Positions 50,256-60,979 of a stretch of 64,000 nucleotides of DNA are shown here, piece after piece; positions within the stretch are counted from its first letter, which is position 1; every line of letters starts with the position of its first letter. Both the position numbers and the translations under genes were made by a program. The notes beneath the pieces were generated by a model. It did no database searches, was not told the origin of the DNA, and saw nothing but the letters and a program-made list of their open reading frames with translations. This stretch comes from Bradyrhizobium diazoefficiens (GTDB lineage: Bacteria > Pseudomonadota > Alphaproteobacteria > Rhizobiales > Xanthobacteraceae): assembly GCF_016616425.1 (NCBI RefSeq), contig NZ_CP067101.1, forward strand, positions 4,588,001 through 4,652,000, given 5' to 3'.

Positions 50256-50514
50256 GGACCGCACCAAGCCCTCGCGTTCGTCAAAACTGTGACGGGAATG
50301 CGCCAGACGATTGTAAAAGATTTATGCTGGCTGACCGCAAATAAAGATCTGCCGTACACTTTGGCGCGAAGAATGCTGCTTTCGGGCTACAGCGGGTCTG
50401 TTCATAAGGCGGCGCACCTCGTTTGAGCAATTTCAATGGGTTACGCTGACGAATAAGTGCTTTTCAACCCATTCTAAAAAGGAACTCTATTAGATATCAA
50501 TGGCTCTGAGCCCT
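50256..50514. other. Non-coding stretch between small gene and tRNA-Leu
   Basis: 259 bases, more AT-rich than average, holding no gene I can support. It should contain the promoter of the 58-residue gene; the tRNA is transcribed toward this stretch. Confidence 0.35.
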
Positions 50515-50599
50515 TGGTGCGCTCGGAGGGACTCGAACCCCCACGATTTTACTCACTGCCACCTCAAGGCAGCGCGTCTACCAGTTCCGCCACGAGCGC
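50515..50599 (-). tRNA. tRNA-Leu (anticodon GAG)
   Basis: On the minus strand the 85 bases fold as a tRNA. The acceptor stem GCGCTCG pairs with CGAGCGC, discriminator A and an encoded CCA follow. The D arm is GGCGGAACTGGTAGAC-like, the anticodon arm is CTGCC-TTGAGGT-GGCAG with anticodon GAG, then a long variable arm and the T arm GGGGGTTCGAGTCCCTC. The long variable arm and the anticodon agree on leucine. Confidence 0.96.
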
Positions 50600-50764
50600 T
50601 TTGGGGATGCCGGCTTGAGGCTTGAAGGGCCGGCCGGATCAACGGCGCCGATCTAACAAATCCATCAGAGCGGTACAAGCCTGCAAAGGCCCTGAATTCC
50701 ACAAGCTTTGCACGAAAGTTCGGGGCCCTCTACCCGAATCGCCCCTTGCCTGGTGCCCAGGCCG

Positions 50765-51091
50765 CTACCGCGTGCCCGGTGAGCGCGGCAGCATCTGTTT
50801 GACCTCGACCGCGATCCGGTTGCGGTCGACCAGCACGACGCCCGAGGCGACCGGCAGATTATTGGCCAAAACCTTGACCTCATCGGCCTCGGTTGCGTCC
50901 AGCTCGATGATGGCGCCGCGGGAAAGACGTAATACCTGATGGATCGGCATGGTGGTCGTCCCGAGGACGACCATGAGATCCACGGTGACTTTATCGAGAG
51001 TGGGCACTGTCAGGACCGCCGCAACTTGGGACTTTAGGCCAAAGGACTTGGCATTTGCTCCGGAGATGATCACCACGTTATGGTTAGCCAA
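50765..51091 (-). CDS. fliN: FliN-like flagellar motor switch (SpoA domain) protein
   Basis: 108 residues. The SpoA/FliMN-C core is plain: [52 protein letters not shown] and [11 protein letters not shown]. FliN forms the lower C-ring of the flagellar switch. No other flagellar gene is in the window, so this is a detached copy. The start is uncertain: a TTG at 51091 coincides with the first base of lipB on the opposite strand. GTG codons shortly inside (from 51076) would leave the core intact and free a little promoter space. Confidence 0.85.
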   Translation of the reverse strand: MANHNVVIISGANAKSFGLKSQVAAVLTVPTLDKVTVDLMVVLGTTTMPIHQVLRLSRGAIIELDATEADEVKVLANNLPVASGVVLVDRNRIAVEVKQMLPRSPGTR

Positions 51092-51840
51092 TGGTTAATT
51101 CGCCTTCAAACCCCCGCCAAGATCAGCGTCAAGACCTCGATTTGAGGTCGTTTTCCACCGCCACCGGCGAGCCCGTGGAATGGCGGATCTCGGACGTCCC
51201 CGTGCCCTATCCGGACGCGGTTGCCGCCATGGAAGCCCGGGTCGCGGCGATCGCGGCGGGCGGGGCTCCCGAGCTGGTCTGGCTGCTCGAGCACCCCCCG
51301 CTCTACACCTCCGGCACTTCGGGCAAGGCCACCGACCTGCTCGATCCCAGATTCCCGATCTTTGCCACCGGGCGCGGCGGGCAGCTCACCTATCACGGTC
51401 CCGGACAGCGGGTGGCCTATGTCATGCTCGACCTCAGGCGGCGCCGGCCGGATGTGCGGGCCTATGTGGCGAGCCTGGAGGAATTGATCCTGCGCACGCT
51501 CGTCGCCTTCAATGTCCGCGGCGAGCGGCGCGAGGACCGGGTCGGCGTCTGGGTCAAGCGGCCCGACAAGGGCGAAGGTTACGAAGACAAGATCGCCGCG
51601 ATCGGCGTGCGGCTGAAGCGCTGGGTCTCGTTCCACGGCATCGCCATCAATGTCGAACCTGAGCTGGAGCATTTCGCCGGCATCGTACCCTGCGGCGTCG
51701 CCGACCCGCGCTATGGCGTCACCTCGCTGGTCGATCTCGGCCAACTCGTGACCATGGCCGATGTCGATATCGCGCTCCGGCGGGCGTTCGAGGAGCTGTT
51801 CGGGCCGACCCGCGCGCTGGCGCCGGAAGTGGCGGCTTGA
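51091..51840 (+). CDS. lipB: Octanoyl-[acyl carrier protein]:protein N-octanoyltransferase
   Basis: 249 residues with the LipB signatures: [35 protein letters not shown] (conserved His/Gly substrate pocket), [20 protein letters not shown] and FAGIVPCGV with the catalytic Cys; the catalytic Lys is in the GVRLKRW segment. It transfers octanoate from ACP to lipoyl domains of oxo-acid dehydrogenases, in the cytoplasm. The start ATG at 51091 abuts the divergent fliN-like start. Confidence 0.95.
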   Translation: MVNSPSNPRQDQRQDLDLRSFSTATGEPVEWRISDVPVPYPDAVAAMEARVAAIAAGGAPELVWLLEHPPLYTSGTSGKATDLLDPRFPIFATGRGGQLTYHGPGQRVAYVMLDLRRRRPDVRAYVASLEELILRTLVAFNVRGERREDRVGVWVKRPDKGEGYEDKIAAIGVRLKRWVSFHGIAINVEPELEHFAGIVPCGVADPRYGVTSLVDLGQLVTMADVDIALRRAFEELFGPTRALAPEVAA

Positions 51841-52039
51841 GCGCTCTCCTGTTGGCCGTGCGCCGCTCGCATTCTCCGTGCGCGCCGAATCGGCTATCGT
51901 TAATTCCGGCGTGGCCCACGCCTCCCCCCTCCGCCGGGAAAGCAGACGTCATGCCGGGCGATTGATCATCGGACCGACTGTTCGAGCGCCGGGCATAAGG
52001 AGGGATTGCGCTTTCTGCTCGCAATGGGAGGTTTTGACG

Positions 52040-52753
52040 ATGAGACTCTCTGCGCCGATCTATCATCTGAAACGACGGGCGAAGCGCCTGTCCCGCGACG
52101 AAGGCATTCCGCTGCACGCCGCGCTTGATCGCGTCGCCGTGACGGAAGGGTTTTCCGCCTGGAGCATGCTCGCGGCGAAGGCTGCCGCATTGACGCCGGC
52201 CAGCAGGTTGTTTCCGCAATTCCGGCCGGGTGACGTGGTGCTGGTCGGCGCGCGACCCGGTCAGGGCAAGACGCTGATGAGCCTCGAATTGGCCGTTGAG
52301 GCCATGAAGTCGGGGCATGGTGCCGCGTTCTTCTCGCTCGAATATACCGAGAAAGACGTTCTGGACCGCTTGCGGGCGATCGGCGTGGATTCCGCGCAAT
52401 TCGCCGGCACGTTCGAAGTCGATTGCTCCGACGCCATCAGCGCCGACTACGTCGTGAAGCAAATGGCCGCGGCGCCCCGTGGTACAATCGTGGTGATCGA
52501 CTATCTCCAGCTGCTCGACCAGAGACGGGAAAATCCCGACCTGAACGTTCAGGTGCGTGCGCTGAAATCATTCGCACGCGACAAGGGGCTGATCGTCGTC
52601 TTCATCGCGCAGATCGATCGATCCTATGATCCCTCGGTCAAGCCTTGTCCTGATTTCAGCAATGTCCGGCTACCGAATCCGCTGGACCTGAAGCTGTTCG
52701 ACAAGGCGTGCTTTCTGAACAATTTCGACGTTCAGTACCGCGCGGCGAGCTGA
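52040..52753 (+). CDS. Stand-alone DnaB-like RecA-fold ATPase
   Basis: 237 residues from the ATG at 52040, preceded by GGGAGG. The short basic N-terminus (YHLKRRAKRLSRDEGIPLHA) is followed by a DnaB-C/RecA-like ATPase core: Walker A GARPGQGKT, AAFFSLEYTEKDVLDRL, and Walker B IVVIDYLQLLDQR. The N-terminal DnaG-binding domain of the replicative helicase is absent and the core is shorter than DnaB. It may be a DNA-related accessory ATPase. No partner gene is adjacent. Confidence 0.75.
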   Translation: MRLSAPIYHLKRRAKRLSRDEGIPLHAALDRVAVTEGFSAWSMLAAKAAALTPASRLFPQFRPGDVVLVGARPGQGKTLMSLELAVEAMKSGHGAAFFSLEYTEKDVLDRLRAIGVDSAQFAGTFEVDCSDAISADYVVKQMAAAPRGTIVVIDYLQLLDQRRENPDLNVQVRALKSFARDKGLIVVFIAQIDRSYDPSVKPCPDFSNVRLPNPLDLKLFDKACFLNNFDVQYRAAS

Positions 52754-52798
52754 ATGCTGCAGGCCGCGGGTGAGATCGTCCACCCGCGGCCCGCGACG

Positions 52799-53221
52799 TC
52801 ACGCCGCCTGCGGCGAGACATCGAGCTTGCCGGCGATGTAACGGCGCTCCTGGGTGAGGCCGCCAAAGCCGTAGGCATCGCCCTTGACCTCGTCGACATG
52901 CAGATAGGTCTCCGGATGCAGCGGACCCAAAATTTCGCCCATGCGCTTGAACATCGCGGCCAGATAGGCCGCCTTCTCGTCCTTGGTGTTGGTGCCTTCG
53001 CTGACGTGAATGTCGATCCAGTAGCTCGCGAGATTCTGCTCGGCCAGCGACTTGCCGCCGGCGAACCAGTCATCGGCGTCCACCGACTTGACGATGATGG
53101 CGGTGACCTCTGGATCCTTGTGCAGGATTTTTGCGGTGAGCTCGGACACGGCGCTCGCGATATCGGCCTTCAAGGCCTGCGACTGGCGGGACGAGGTATA
53201 GGACACGGTGATCAGGGGCAT
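52799..53221 (-). CDS. Tautomerase-family protein (4-oxalocrotonate tautomerase-like)
   Basis: 140 residues from the ATG at 53221 with GAGGAG upstream; an extension of the frame to 53290 is rejected. The mature start PLITVSYTSSRQ puts Pro1, the family catalytic base, right after Met. The rest (SELTAKILHKDPEVTAIIV, WFAGGKSLAEQN, SYWIDIHVSEGTNTKDEKAA) is a doubled tautomerase fold, longer than the 62-residue classic. Substrate unknown. It is divergent from the LysR gene and probably controlled by it. Confidence 0.82.
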   Translation of the reverse strand: MPLITVSYTSSRQSQALKADIASAVSELTAKILHKDPEVTAIIVKSVDADDWFAGGKSLAEQNLASYWIDIHVSEGTNTKDEKAAYLAAMFKRMGEILGPLHPETYLHVDEVKGDAYGFGGLTQERRYIAGKLDVSPQAA

Positions 53222-53291
53222 GGTGGCTCTCCTCGAGATGCTGCGCCGGTTAGCGCGGCGTTGGTGAGAAGCTAGACCTCCCCTCGTCATT

Positions 53292-53318
53292 CTGGTACCT
53301 TATCTCTGTTGATACCAG
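53292..53318. promoter_or_regulatory. Inverted repeat, candidate LysR-type operator
   Basis: CTGGTA at 53292-53297 and TACCAG at 53313-53318 form an exact 6-bp inverted repeat with a 15-nt centre. It lies in the 112-nt gap between the divergent tautomerase and LysR genes, 16 nt before the LysR ATG. Size and place fit a LysR-family recognition site that both autoregulates and controls the divergent gene. Confidence 0.5.
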
Positions 53319-53333
53319 TGATAATAATTCGTA

Positions 53334-54185
53334 ATGATAGCCACACTCGACATCGCCACCGTCCAGGCCTTCCTGCTGGTCGCCGACCTCCAGAGCTTTA
53401 CCCGTGCCGCCGAAGCGCTCGGCACGACGCAGGCGGCCGTCAGCCTGAAGCTGCAACGGCTGGAAACGCTGCTGCGAAAACGCCTGGTCGAGCGTTCGCC
53501 GCGCGCGGTCCGGCTCACCGCCGATGGCGTCAGTTTCCTCGAACGCGCCCGTGCACTGATCGCGGCGCATGATCGCGCGCTGTCGGGTGAGGCATCGGCC
53601 GCGCTATCGCTCTCGCTCGGCATCTCCGATCATGCGGCGGGTCCTGAGCTCGTGCCGCTGCTCGAACGCCTGCACGCGATGTCCTCAAATCTCACCCTCG
53701 CCGTCACGATCGGCTTCTCGCGCGAGATGCAGGATGCCTACGACGCGGGCCGGCTGGATGCGGTGATCGTCCGCCAGGAGGGTAGCCGCCGCGGCGGCGA
53801 GAAGCTGACCGAGGACGAGTTCGGCTGGTTCGCGTCACGACGTTTCACCCTGCCGAAGGGAGAAGCGCTGCCGCTTGCAACGCTCGCCCCGCCCTGCGGC
53901 GTCCGCGCCGTCGCAGTGCGCGCGCTCGATAAGGCCCGCATCGCCTGGCGCGAGCGCTTTGTCGGCGGCGGCGTCACCGCGGTAGTCGCGGCGACGCTCG
54001 CCGGACTTGCCATCGCGCCGCTGGCGCGGCGGATCGCGCCTCCGGGCCTGGTCGACATCGGGCCTGCGCACAAGCTGCCGAAGCTTGGCAGCTCGAAGGT
54101 GATGCTCCATTCGAAGGTCAGCGATCCCGCAAAACTCGCGGCGCTGCGCGCGGTCGCGGCAACGTTCCGAAGCGGGGCGACTTGA
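53334..54185 (+). CDS. LysR-family transcriptional regulator
   Basis: 283 residues. The N-terminal winged helix-turn-helix is typical (TVQAFLLVADLQSFTRAAEA, GTTQAAVSLKLQRLETLLRK, RLVERSPRAVRLTADGVSFL). The C-terminal part is the substrate-binding effector domain. Divergent to the tautomerase gene with a candidate operator between them. Effector unknown. Confidence 0.92.
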   Translation: MIATLDIATVQAFLLVADLQSFTRAAEALGTTQAAVSLKLQRLETLLRKRLVERSPRAVRLTADGVSFLERARALIAAHDRALSGEASAALSLSLGISDHAAGPELVPLLERLHAMSSNLTLAVTIGFSREMQDAYDAGRLDAVIVRQEGSRRGGEKLTEDEFGWFASRRFTLPKGEALPLATLAPPCGVRAVAVRALDKARIAWRERFVGGGVTAVVAATLAGLAIAPLARRIAPPGLVDIGPAHKLPKLGSSKVMLHSKVSDPAKLAALRAVAATFRSGAT

Positions 54186-54235
54186 TAACCATGGATCACT
54201 GGACATCCAGGGCTTCGAATCGCGCGTGACGATCG

Positions 54236-54260
54236 CCCCAAAGGGATTCCGCCTTCGGGG
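54236..54260. terminator. Hairpin after the LysR gene
   Basis: CCCCAAAGG and CCTTCGGGG form a 9-bp stem with one mismatch around a 7-nt loop, 50 nt after the LysR stop. No T-run follows. The right arm overlaps the GGAAC element of the next promoter, so it may end the LysR transcript or affect that promoter. Confidence 0.35.
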
Positions 54261-54283
54261 AACCATCTGGCGCCTGCGGCGTT
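54259..54283 (+). promoter_or_regulatory. EcfG-like (general stress response) promoter
   Basis: GGAAC at 54259-54263, a 16-nt spacer and CGTT at 54280-54283 match the alphaproteobacterial EcfG consensus GGAAC-N16/17-CGTT. The kinase ATG lies 27 nt beyond the -10 element, so a short leader would result. Predicted: the downstream kinase is induced by general stress. Confidence 0.55.
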
Positions 54284-54310
54284 TGTTCCAGTCGAGGCGG
54301 GGTTCCCGGA

Positions 54311-55831
54311 ATGGTTAAAAAGTCCAGTCGACAGAGAGGCTTGTTCGAGAGCGAACGCAGTTTCCGGCTGTTGGTTGAAGGAGTTGGCGACTACGCCCTC
54401 TACATGCTCGACCCCACGGGGATCATCACCAGCTGGAATATCGGCGGCGAGCGCATCAAGGGCTATTCACCCGCGGAGATCCTCGGCCAGCATTTCTCCC
54501 GCTTCTACACCGAGACCGACCGCGCCAACGGCAAGCCGGCTCGTGCGCTTGGCATCGCGCGGGAAAAGGGCCGCTACGAGGAGGAAGGCTGGCGCGTTCG
54601 CAAGGACGGCACGTTCTTCTGGGCCAGCGTGGTGATCGATCCGATCTACGAGGACGGCGAGCTGATCGGTTTTGCCAAGATCACGCGCGACATCACCGAA
54701 CGCCGCAACGCACAGATCAAGCTCGAGGAGATGCAGAGGCAGCTCGCCGAATCCCAGAAGTTCGATGCGCTCGGGCAGCTCACCGGCGGGGTCGCCCACG
54801 ACTTCAACAATCTCCTGATGATCATCAGCGGCAGCCTCCACATGCTGAAGCGGGCGGCCCACGACGAGGCCAAGCTTCAGCGCGCGATCTCGGCCATCGA
54901 GACCGCCACCAAGCGCGGCGCGGCGCTGACCAACCAGCTCCTCACCTTCGCGCGGCGGCAGAGTGTCAATCCGCAGGCGATCGATTTCGCCGAACGCATC
55001 GCTGCCATCCGCGAGGTGCTCGATGCCGGGGTCGGCAGCTCCGTACGCCTGGCCTTCGACATCGGCCGCGACGTCTGGCCAATCAAGGCCGACGCCTCCG
55101 AGTTCGAGACCGCACTGCTCAACCTCGTCATCAATGCCCGCGACGCGATGCCCGATGGCGGCACCGTTACGATCGGCGCGCGCAATGTCGCGCTGGACGA
55201 GGCGCCCCTCGCCGGTGACTTCGTCGCAATCGACGTCGCCGATAACGGGCTCGGCATTCCCTCCGACGTTCTCGACAAGATCTTCGAGCCGTTCTTCACG
55301 ACCAAGCCGATCGGAAAGGGCACGGGCCTCGGGCTTTCTCAGGTGCACGGCTTTGCCCACCAGGCCGGCGGCACGGTGAAGGTCGCAAGCGAGCTCGGCA
55401 AGGGCACGAGGTTCACCGTCCTGCTGCCGCGCGGGGAAGACGCGCCATTGCCCGGGACGACGGGGGAGCCGGCGTTCCAGGGCAGCGGCACGGTGTTGCT
55501 GGTGGAGGACAATCCGGACGTCGCCCTCGTCAGCATCGGCCTCCTGGAGCAGCTCGGCTATCACGTGTGCCGGGTCGCCGATGCCGAGGCCGCCCTGCGC
55601 GAGATCGAGAAGAACGGCGTCGACTTCGTGTTCTCGGACATCGTCATGCCCGGCAAGATGGACGGCGTCACCCTCGCCCATCATCTCCGCCAGATCCGCC
55701 CTGGCCTGCCGATCCTGCTCGCCACCGGCTATAGCGACGTCGCCGCCGGCGTCCGCGGCGATTTTCCGATCCTGCGCAAGCCGTATGAGATCCATGAGCT
55801 GAGCGAGGCGATCGCCAAGCTGCCGCGGTGA
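54311..55831 (+). CDS. PAS-domain hybrid histidine kinase with receiver
   Basis: 506 residues: one PAS domain at about 15-135 ([20 protein letters not shown]), then a HisKA domain with the phospho-acceptor H163 in [11 protein letters not shown]. The catalytic HATPase domain has N-box LVINARDAM and G-boxes DNGLGIPSD and [13 protein letters not shown]-terminal receiver ([12 protein letters not shown]) has its phospho-Asp at D443 in FSDIVMPG. No membrane segment, so it is cytoplasmic. The layout resembles CckA-type or stress-response kinases. No partner regulator is adjacent. Confidence 0.92.
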   Translation: MVKKSSRQRGLFESERSFRLLVEGVGDYALYMLDPTGIITSWNIGGERIKGYSPAEILGQHFSRFYTETDRANGKPARALGIAREKGRYEEEGWRVRKDGTFFWASVVIDPIYEDGELIGFAKITRDITERRNAQIKLEEMQRQLAESQKFDALGQLTGGVAHDFNNLLMIISGSLHMLKRAAHDEAKLQRAISAIETATKRGAALTNQLLTFARRQSVNPQAIDFAERIAAIREVLDAGVGSSVRLAFDIGRDVWPIKADASEFETALLNLVINARDAMPDGGTVTIGARNVALDEAPLAGDFVAIDVADNGLGIPSDVLDKIFEPFFTTKPIGKGTGLGLSQVHGFAHQAGGTVKVASELGKGTRFTVLLPRGEDAPLPGTTGEPAFQGSGTVLLVEDNPDVALVSIGLLEQLGYHVCRVADAEAALREIEKNGVDFVFSDIVMPGKMDGVTLAHHLRQIRPGLPILLATGYSDVAAGVRGDFPILRKPYEIHELSEAIAKLPR

Positions 55832-55832
55832 C

Positions 55833-55838
55833 TCACCT
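55833..55838. repeat. Left copy of candidate target-site duplication (TCACCT)
   Basis: It abuts the left inverted repeat; an identical copy follows the right inverted repeat at 57384-57389. Many IS5-like elements make shorter duplications, so the exact element ends could shift by a few bases. Confidence 0.5.
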
Positions 55839-57383
55839 GTCGTCCGTGAAAAATCCAAAAGCAATTGAGCGGCAAAGGAAAATGCCGAAATTTCCGGGAT
55901 TGGATTTGCCATTAACCGGCGCTTGGGATGCGGTTTTCTTGCAAAATGATGTTTGTGATTCCCTCGAATCTCGAGCTGTGATTCCCTGCTGCTGGCGGTG
56001 ACGAGCGGAGGAGTCGATGCGGCCACGGGAGCGTCGGGAGAGCGGCGATCAGGATCTGTTTCGTTCACGGCTCGACCAGATCATCGACACGGAACACGCG
56101 CTGGTGAAGCTGGCGCGGACGATCGATTGGGGATTTCTCGAGGCGAAGTTCGGAGCGGTCTACACCGATGACCCCGGCCGTCCGCCGCTGCCGACGCGCT
56201 TGATGGCGGGGCTGGCCATTCTCAAGCACACTTATGACCTGTCCGACGAGGTGCTTTGCGAGCGCTGGGTCGAGAACCCGTATTACCAGTTCTTCTGCGG
56301 CGAGGAGTTCTTCCAACACCGGCTGGTGTTCGATCGCTCGTCGTTGACGCGCTGGCGCAACCGCATGGGCGAAGAGCGGCTGCAGGCGCTGGTCCAGGAG
56401 AGCCTGTCGGTGGCGGCCGGGACCAAGGCGATCATGCCGTCCGACCTGTCCGAGGTGATCGTCGACACCACGGTTCAACCCAAGAACGTGACGTTCCCCA
56501 CCGATGCGAAGCTCCTGAACCGGGCGCGCGAGAAGCTGGTGCGGCTGGCGCAGCACCAGGGAGTGCGGTTGCGGCAGTCCTATGCGCGGGTGGGCAAGCT
56601 CGCCCTGATCCAGCACCAGCGTTATGCCCATGCCAAGCAGTTCAAGCGCGCCAAGAGGATGCTGAAGAGGCTGCGCACCTATCTCGGCCGTGTCATCCGC
56701 GACATCGGCCGCAAGATCGAGGGCAATGCCACGCTCGATGAGAGATTTGCCAAGCTCTTGATGCTGGCACGGCGGGTGCATGAGCAGCAGCCGCGCCAAC
56801 GCGGGCCGAAGGTCTATTCGCTGCATGCGCCGGAAGTCGAATGTATCGGCAAAGGCAAGGCTCACCGGCCTTACGAGTTCGGCGTCAAGGTCTCCGTCAC
56901 CACCACGCTCAAGCACGCCGCGGGCGGTCAGTTCGTCACCCACGTGAAGGCGCTGCCGGGCAATCCCTATGACGGCCATACGCTGGCGACGGTCATCCCG
57001 GAGATGGAGGCGCTGGTCGGCAATACCATCGAGCGCGCCTTCCTCGACAAGGGATACCGCGGCCACAATGCGCCACCCGACTACAAGTTCAGGATCTTCC
57101 TCTCCGGCCAGAAGCGAGGGGTGACGCCGCAGATCAAGCGCCAACTGCGCCGCAGGTCCGCCGTCGAACCCGTCATCGGCCATCTCAAGGCCGAGCACCG
57201 CATGGGCCGCAACTATCTCTGGTTCAAGCACGGCGACGCCAACAACGCCGTCCTCGCCGCCGCCGGCTACAACTTCCGCCGCCTCATCCGATGGCTCAGG
57301 CTTTTGCTGTGCCAAATCCTGGCCGCGCTCTTCACCGAGCCGATCGCCAATCCAGCCTAAAACTAGGGTTCTTCACGCTCGAC
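55839..57383. mobile_element. IS5-like insertion sequence, 1,545 bp
   Basis: The terminal inverted repeats are 18 bp with 14 matches: GTCGTCCGTGAAAAATCC on the left (55839-55856) and GTCGAGCGTGAAGAACCC on the right read inward (57366-57383). They are flanked directly by TCACCT on both sides (55833-55838 and 57384-57389), a candidate 6-bp target duplication. It contains one intact transposase gene. The left end is 7 nt beyond the hybrid kinase stop, so the element sits in the intergenic space and breaks no gene I can see. Confidence 0.75.
56017..57360 (+). CDS. IS5-family-like transposase
   Basis: 447 residues, intact. The N-terminal half has the DUF772-type region (LPTRLMAGLAILKHTYDLSD, FDRSSLTRWRNRMG). 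A DDE catalytic domain follows: VIVDTTVQPKNV with the first Asp, FLDKGYRGHNAP with the second, and SAVEPVIGHLKAEHRMGRNY with the Glu. A basic helical insert lies between the first and second catalytic residues. The gene fills the element between the inverted repeats and appears functional. Confidence 0.92.
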   Translation: MRPRERRESGDQDLFRSRLDQIIDTEHALVKLARTIDWGFLEAKFGAVYTDDPGRPPLPTRLMAGLAILKHTYDLSDEVLCERWVENPYYQFFCGEEFFQHRLVFDRSSLTRWRNRMGEERLQALVQESLSVAAGTKAIMPSDLSEVIVDTTVQPKNVTFPTDAKLLNRAREKLVRLAQHQGVRLRQSYARVGKLALIQHQRYAHAKQFKRAKRMLKRLRTYLGRVIRDIGRKIEGNATLDERFAKLLMLARRVHEQQPRQRGPKVYSLHAPEVECIGKGKAHRPYEFGVKVSVTTTLKHAAGGQFVTHVKALPGNPYDGHTLATVIPEMEALVGNTIERAFLDKGYRGHNAPPDYKFRIFLSGQKRGVTPQIKRQLRRRSAVEPVIGHLKAEHRMGRNYLWFKHGDANNAVLAAAGYNFRRLIRWLRLLLCQILAALFTEPIANPA

Positions 57384-57389
57384 TCACCT
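57384..57389. repeat. Right copy of candidate target-site duplication (TCACCT)
   Basis: It abuts the right inverted repeat of the IS and matches the left copy exactly, which suggests a fairly recent insertion. Confidence 0.5.
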
Positions 57390-57443
57390 CTCCAGAAGGA
57401 AGAGGTGGACATCGCGGTTTTCGCTGGTCCGTACAGCGCAGAC

Positions 57444-57743
57444 CTATACCGTCGGCAGCACCGAAAACTTCTCCCCTGCCTTGCGCAAGTTCAGTTCATC
57501 CGCGCCGGCGGTCTCGCTGGTAACACTGTCGACGTGCGCCGATGGCGGGCCATGGCGGCACAGCGCAACCATGTCGGCGACGCGCTTCGGCGTGCCGGCA
57601 AACAGCGCTTCCACGCTGCCGTCGCGGCGGTTGCGGACCCAGCCTTCGAGGCCGCTGGTTGTCGCCTGATACTCGACCCAGGCCCGATAGCCGACGCCCT
57701 GCACGCGCCCCCGGATCATGACCTGGAGAATCGCCCGGCTCAT
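57444..57743 (-). CDS. acyP: Acylphosphatase
   Basis: 99 residues with the full signature [20 protein letters not shown] (catalytic Arg) and [19 protein letters not shown] (catalytic Asn). It hydrolyses acyl phosphates such as acetyl phosphate in the cytoplasm. The start overlaps the stop of the oxaloacetate-decarboxylase-like gene by ATGA, so the two are translated together. Confidence 0.94.
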   Translation of the reverse strand: MSRAILQVMIRGRVQGVGYRAWVEYQATTSGLEGWVRNRRDGSVEALFAGTPKRVADMVALCRHGPPSAHVDSVTSETAGADELNLRKAGEKFSVLPTV

Positions 57744-58606
57744 TTTTTCAGTCCGAGAAAGTCGGCGCTGCGCGCCTTGACATCGGCCTCGCGCATGACG
57801 CGCTTGGTCAGCTCCGCTGACGGCAATCCCTTGAGCGCTTTCGGTGCTGTGCCCTCTCGCAACGCCTTCTGAGTCTCGTACACCGCCTGCGTCGCGGCTG
57901 CGATCGGCGCATGGCCCTGGAGCGCGATGCGTACGCGCTGGCTCGCGAGGTAATCGAGCGCGTTCAATTCCTCCGGCGCCCCGCCGAGCACGATCGGCAG
58001 GCGCGTCGCAGCGGTAACCGCCTCGAGCTCGGCGCGCGATGTGATGCCGGTGAAGAACAGCGCATCGACACCGGCAGCTTCATAGGCCCTGGCGCGGCAG
58101 ATCGCGTTCTCGATCGAGGTGATCGACGCCGCGCCGGTGCGTCCCATGATGACGAGCGAGGCATCGCTGCGGCCGCTCAGAGCGGCCTTCATCTTGCCGA
58201 CGCCTTCCTCGAGCGGGATCAGCTCCGTCTTCGCCTCGCCGAAAGCAGCCGGCAGCAGCGTGTCCTCGATGGTGAGGCCGGCGGCGCCCGCCGTCTCCAG
58301 CTCCTGCACCGTGCGGCGGACATTGAGCGCATTGCCATAGCCGTGATCGGCATCGACCAGCACGGGCAGCGCTGCGGCGCGCGACATCCGCCGCATCTGC
58401 TCGGCAAGCTCGGTCAGCGTGATCAGTGTGACATCGGGATCGCCGAGCACCGCGAGCGAGGCGACCGAACCGCCGAACATGCCGAGCGGAAAGCCGAGAT
58501 CCTCGGCGATGCGGATCGAGATCGCGTCATAGACCGAGCCGGGATGGACGCAACTTGCGCTCGACAGGACGACGCGCAGTTTTTCGCGGCGGGAACGAAA
58601 GGCCAT
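57740..58606 (-). CDS. Isocitrate lyase/PEP mutase superfamily protein, oxaloacetate-decarboxylase-like
   Basis: 288 residues forming a TIM-barrel of the ICL/PEPM family: [40 protein letters not shown] with the metal-binding Asp residues, [17 protein letters not shown] and VDALFFTGI. The Cys of true isocitrate lyases (KKCGH) is absent. The closest match in memory is the metal-dependent oxaloacetate decarboxylase type (PA4872-like). It would give pyruvate and CO2 from oxaloacetate; the substrate is inferred. Coupled to acylphosphatase. Confidence 0.83.
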   Translation of the reverse strand: MAFRSRREKLRVVLSSASCVHPGSVYDAISIRIAEDLGFPLGMFGGSVASLAVLGDPDVTLITLTELAEQMRRMSRAAALPVLVDADHGYGNALNVRRTVQELETAGAAGLTIEDTLLPAAFGEAKTELIPLEEGVGKMKAALSGRSDASLVIMGRTGAASITSIENAICRARAYEAAGVDALFFTGITSRAELEAVTAATRLPIVLGGAPEELNALDYLASQRVRIALQGHAPIAAATQAVYETQKALREGTAPKALKGLPSAELTKRVMREADVKARSADFLGLKK

Positions 58607-58620
58607 GGTTGGCTCACTCC

Positions 58621-58740
58621 AAATTCTTCATCCCGAAGAGCGCACTCTTTGCGAGGCTCGAAGGATGAAGGCCCGGCTGGTGGCCTCGCCCTTCGAGACG
58701 CCGCGCATGCGCGGCTGCTCGGGGTGAGGGTCTCCTGTAG
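58621..58740. repeat. REP-like palindromic repeat between two genes
   Basis: The gap holds a perfect 16-bp palindrome GCCGCGCATGCGCGGC at 58700-58715, flanked by CTTCGAGACG and by CTCGGGGTGAGG. Similar stretches (CTTCGAGACGC...CAGGATGAGGG type) are scattered between genes in Bradyrhizobium genomes as I recall them. It may help end transcription from pccA's neighbour or be a mobile REP remnant. Confidence 0.5.
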
Positions 58741-58755
58741 TGCCCCCGGCGCGCT

Positions 58756-60771
<2,016 letters not shown>

Positions 60772-60979
60772 GCTTTTCGTGAGTCTCGACCTTGGGCGGG
60801 ACCCTTCCCTGGCCGTTGGGGCCTGTGGGGGACGGGCCGTGTGGCTCCGTGGTACATCAAAATGGGCCGGAGGCAACGGTCTAAATCCGGACCTTCTGGC
60901 GTACCAGCGCAAGACCGAAACGGGCTCGGAGAGCCCTGGGGACGTCCTCCGTCGCCCTGGGCCTTCCTGGCCCTGGCCA

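Noticed and set aside
54467..56068. 533-residue minus-strand ORF over the first hybrid kinase
   Set aside because: The kinase frame has all expected motifs; the antisense frame has none and also runs into the IS.
56065..57315. 416-residue minus-strand ORF in the IS
   Set aside because: Antisense to the intact DDE transposase; no motifs.
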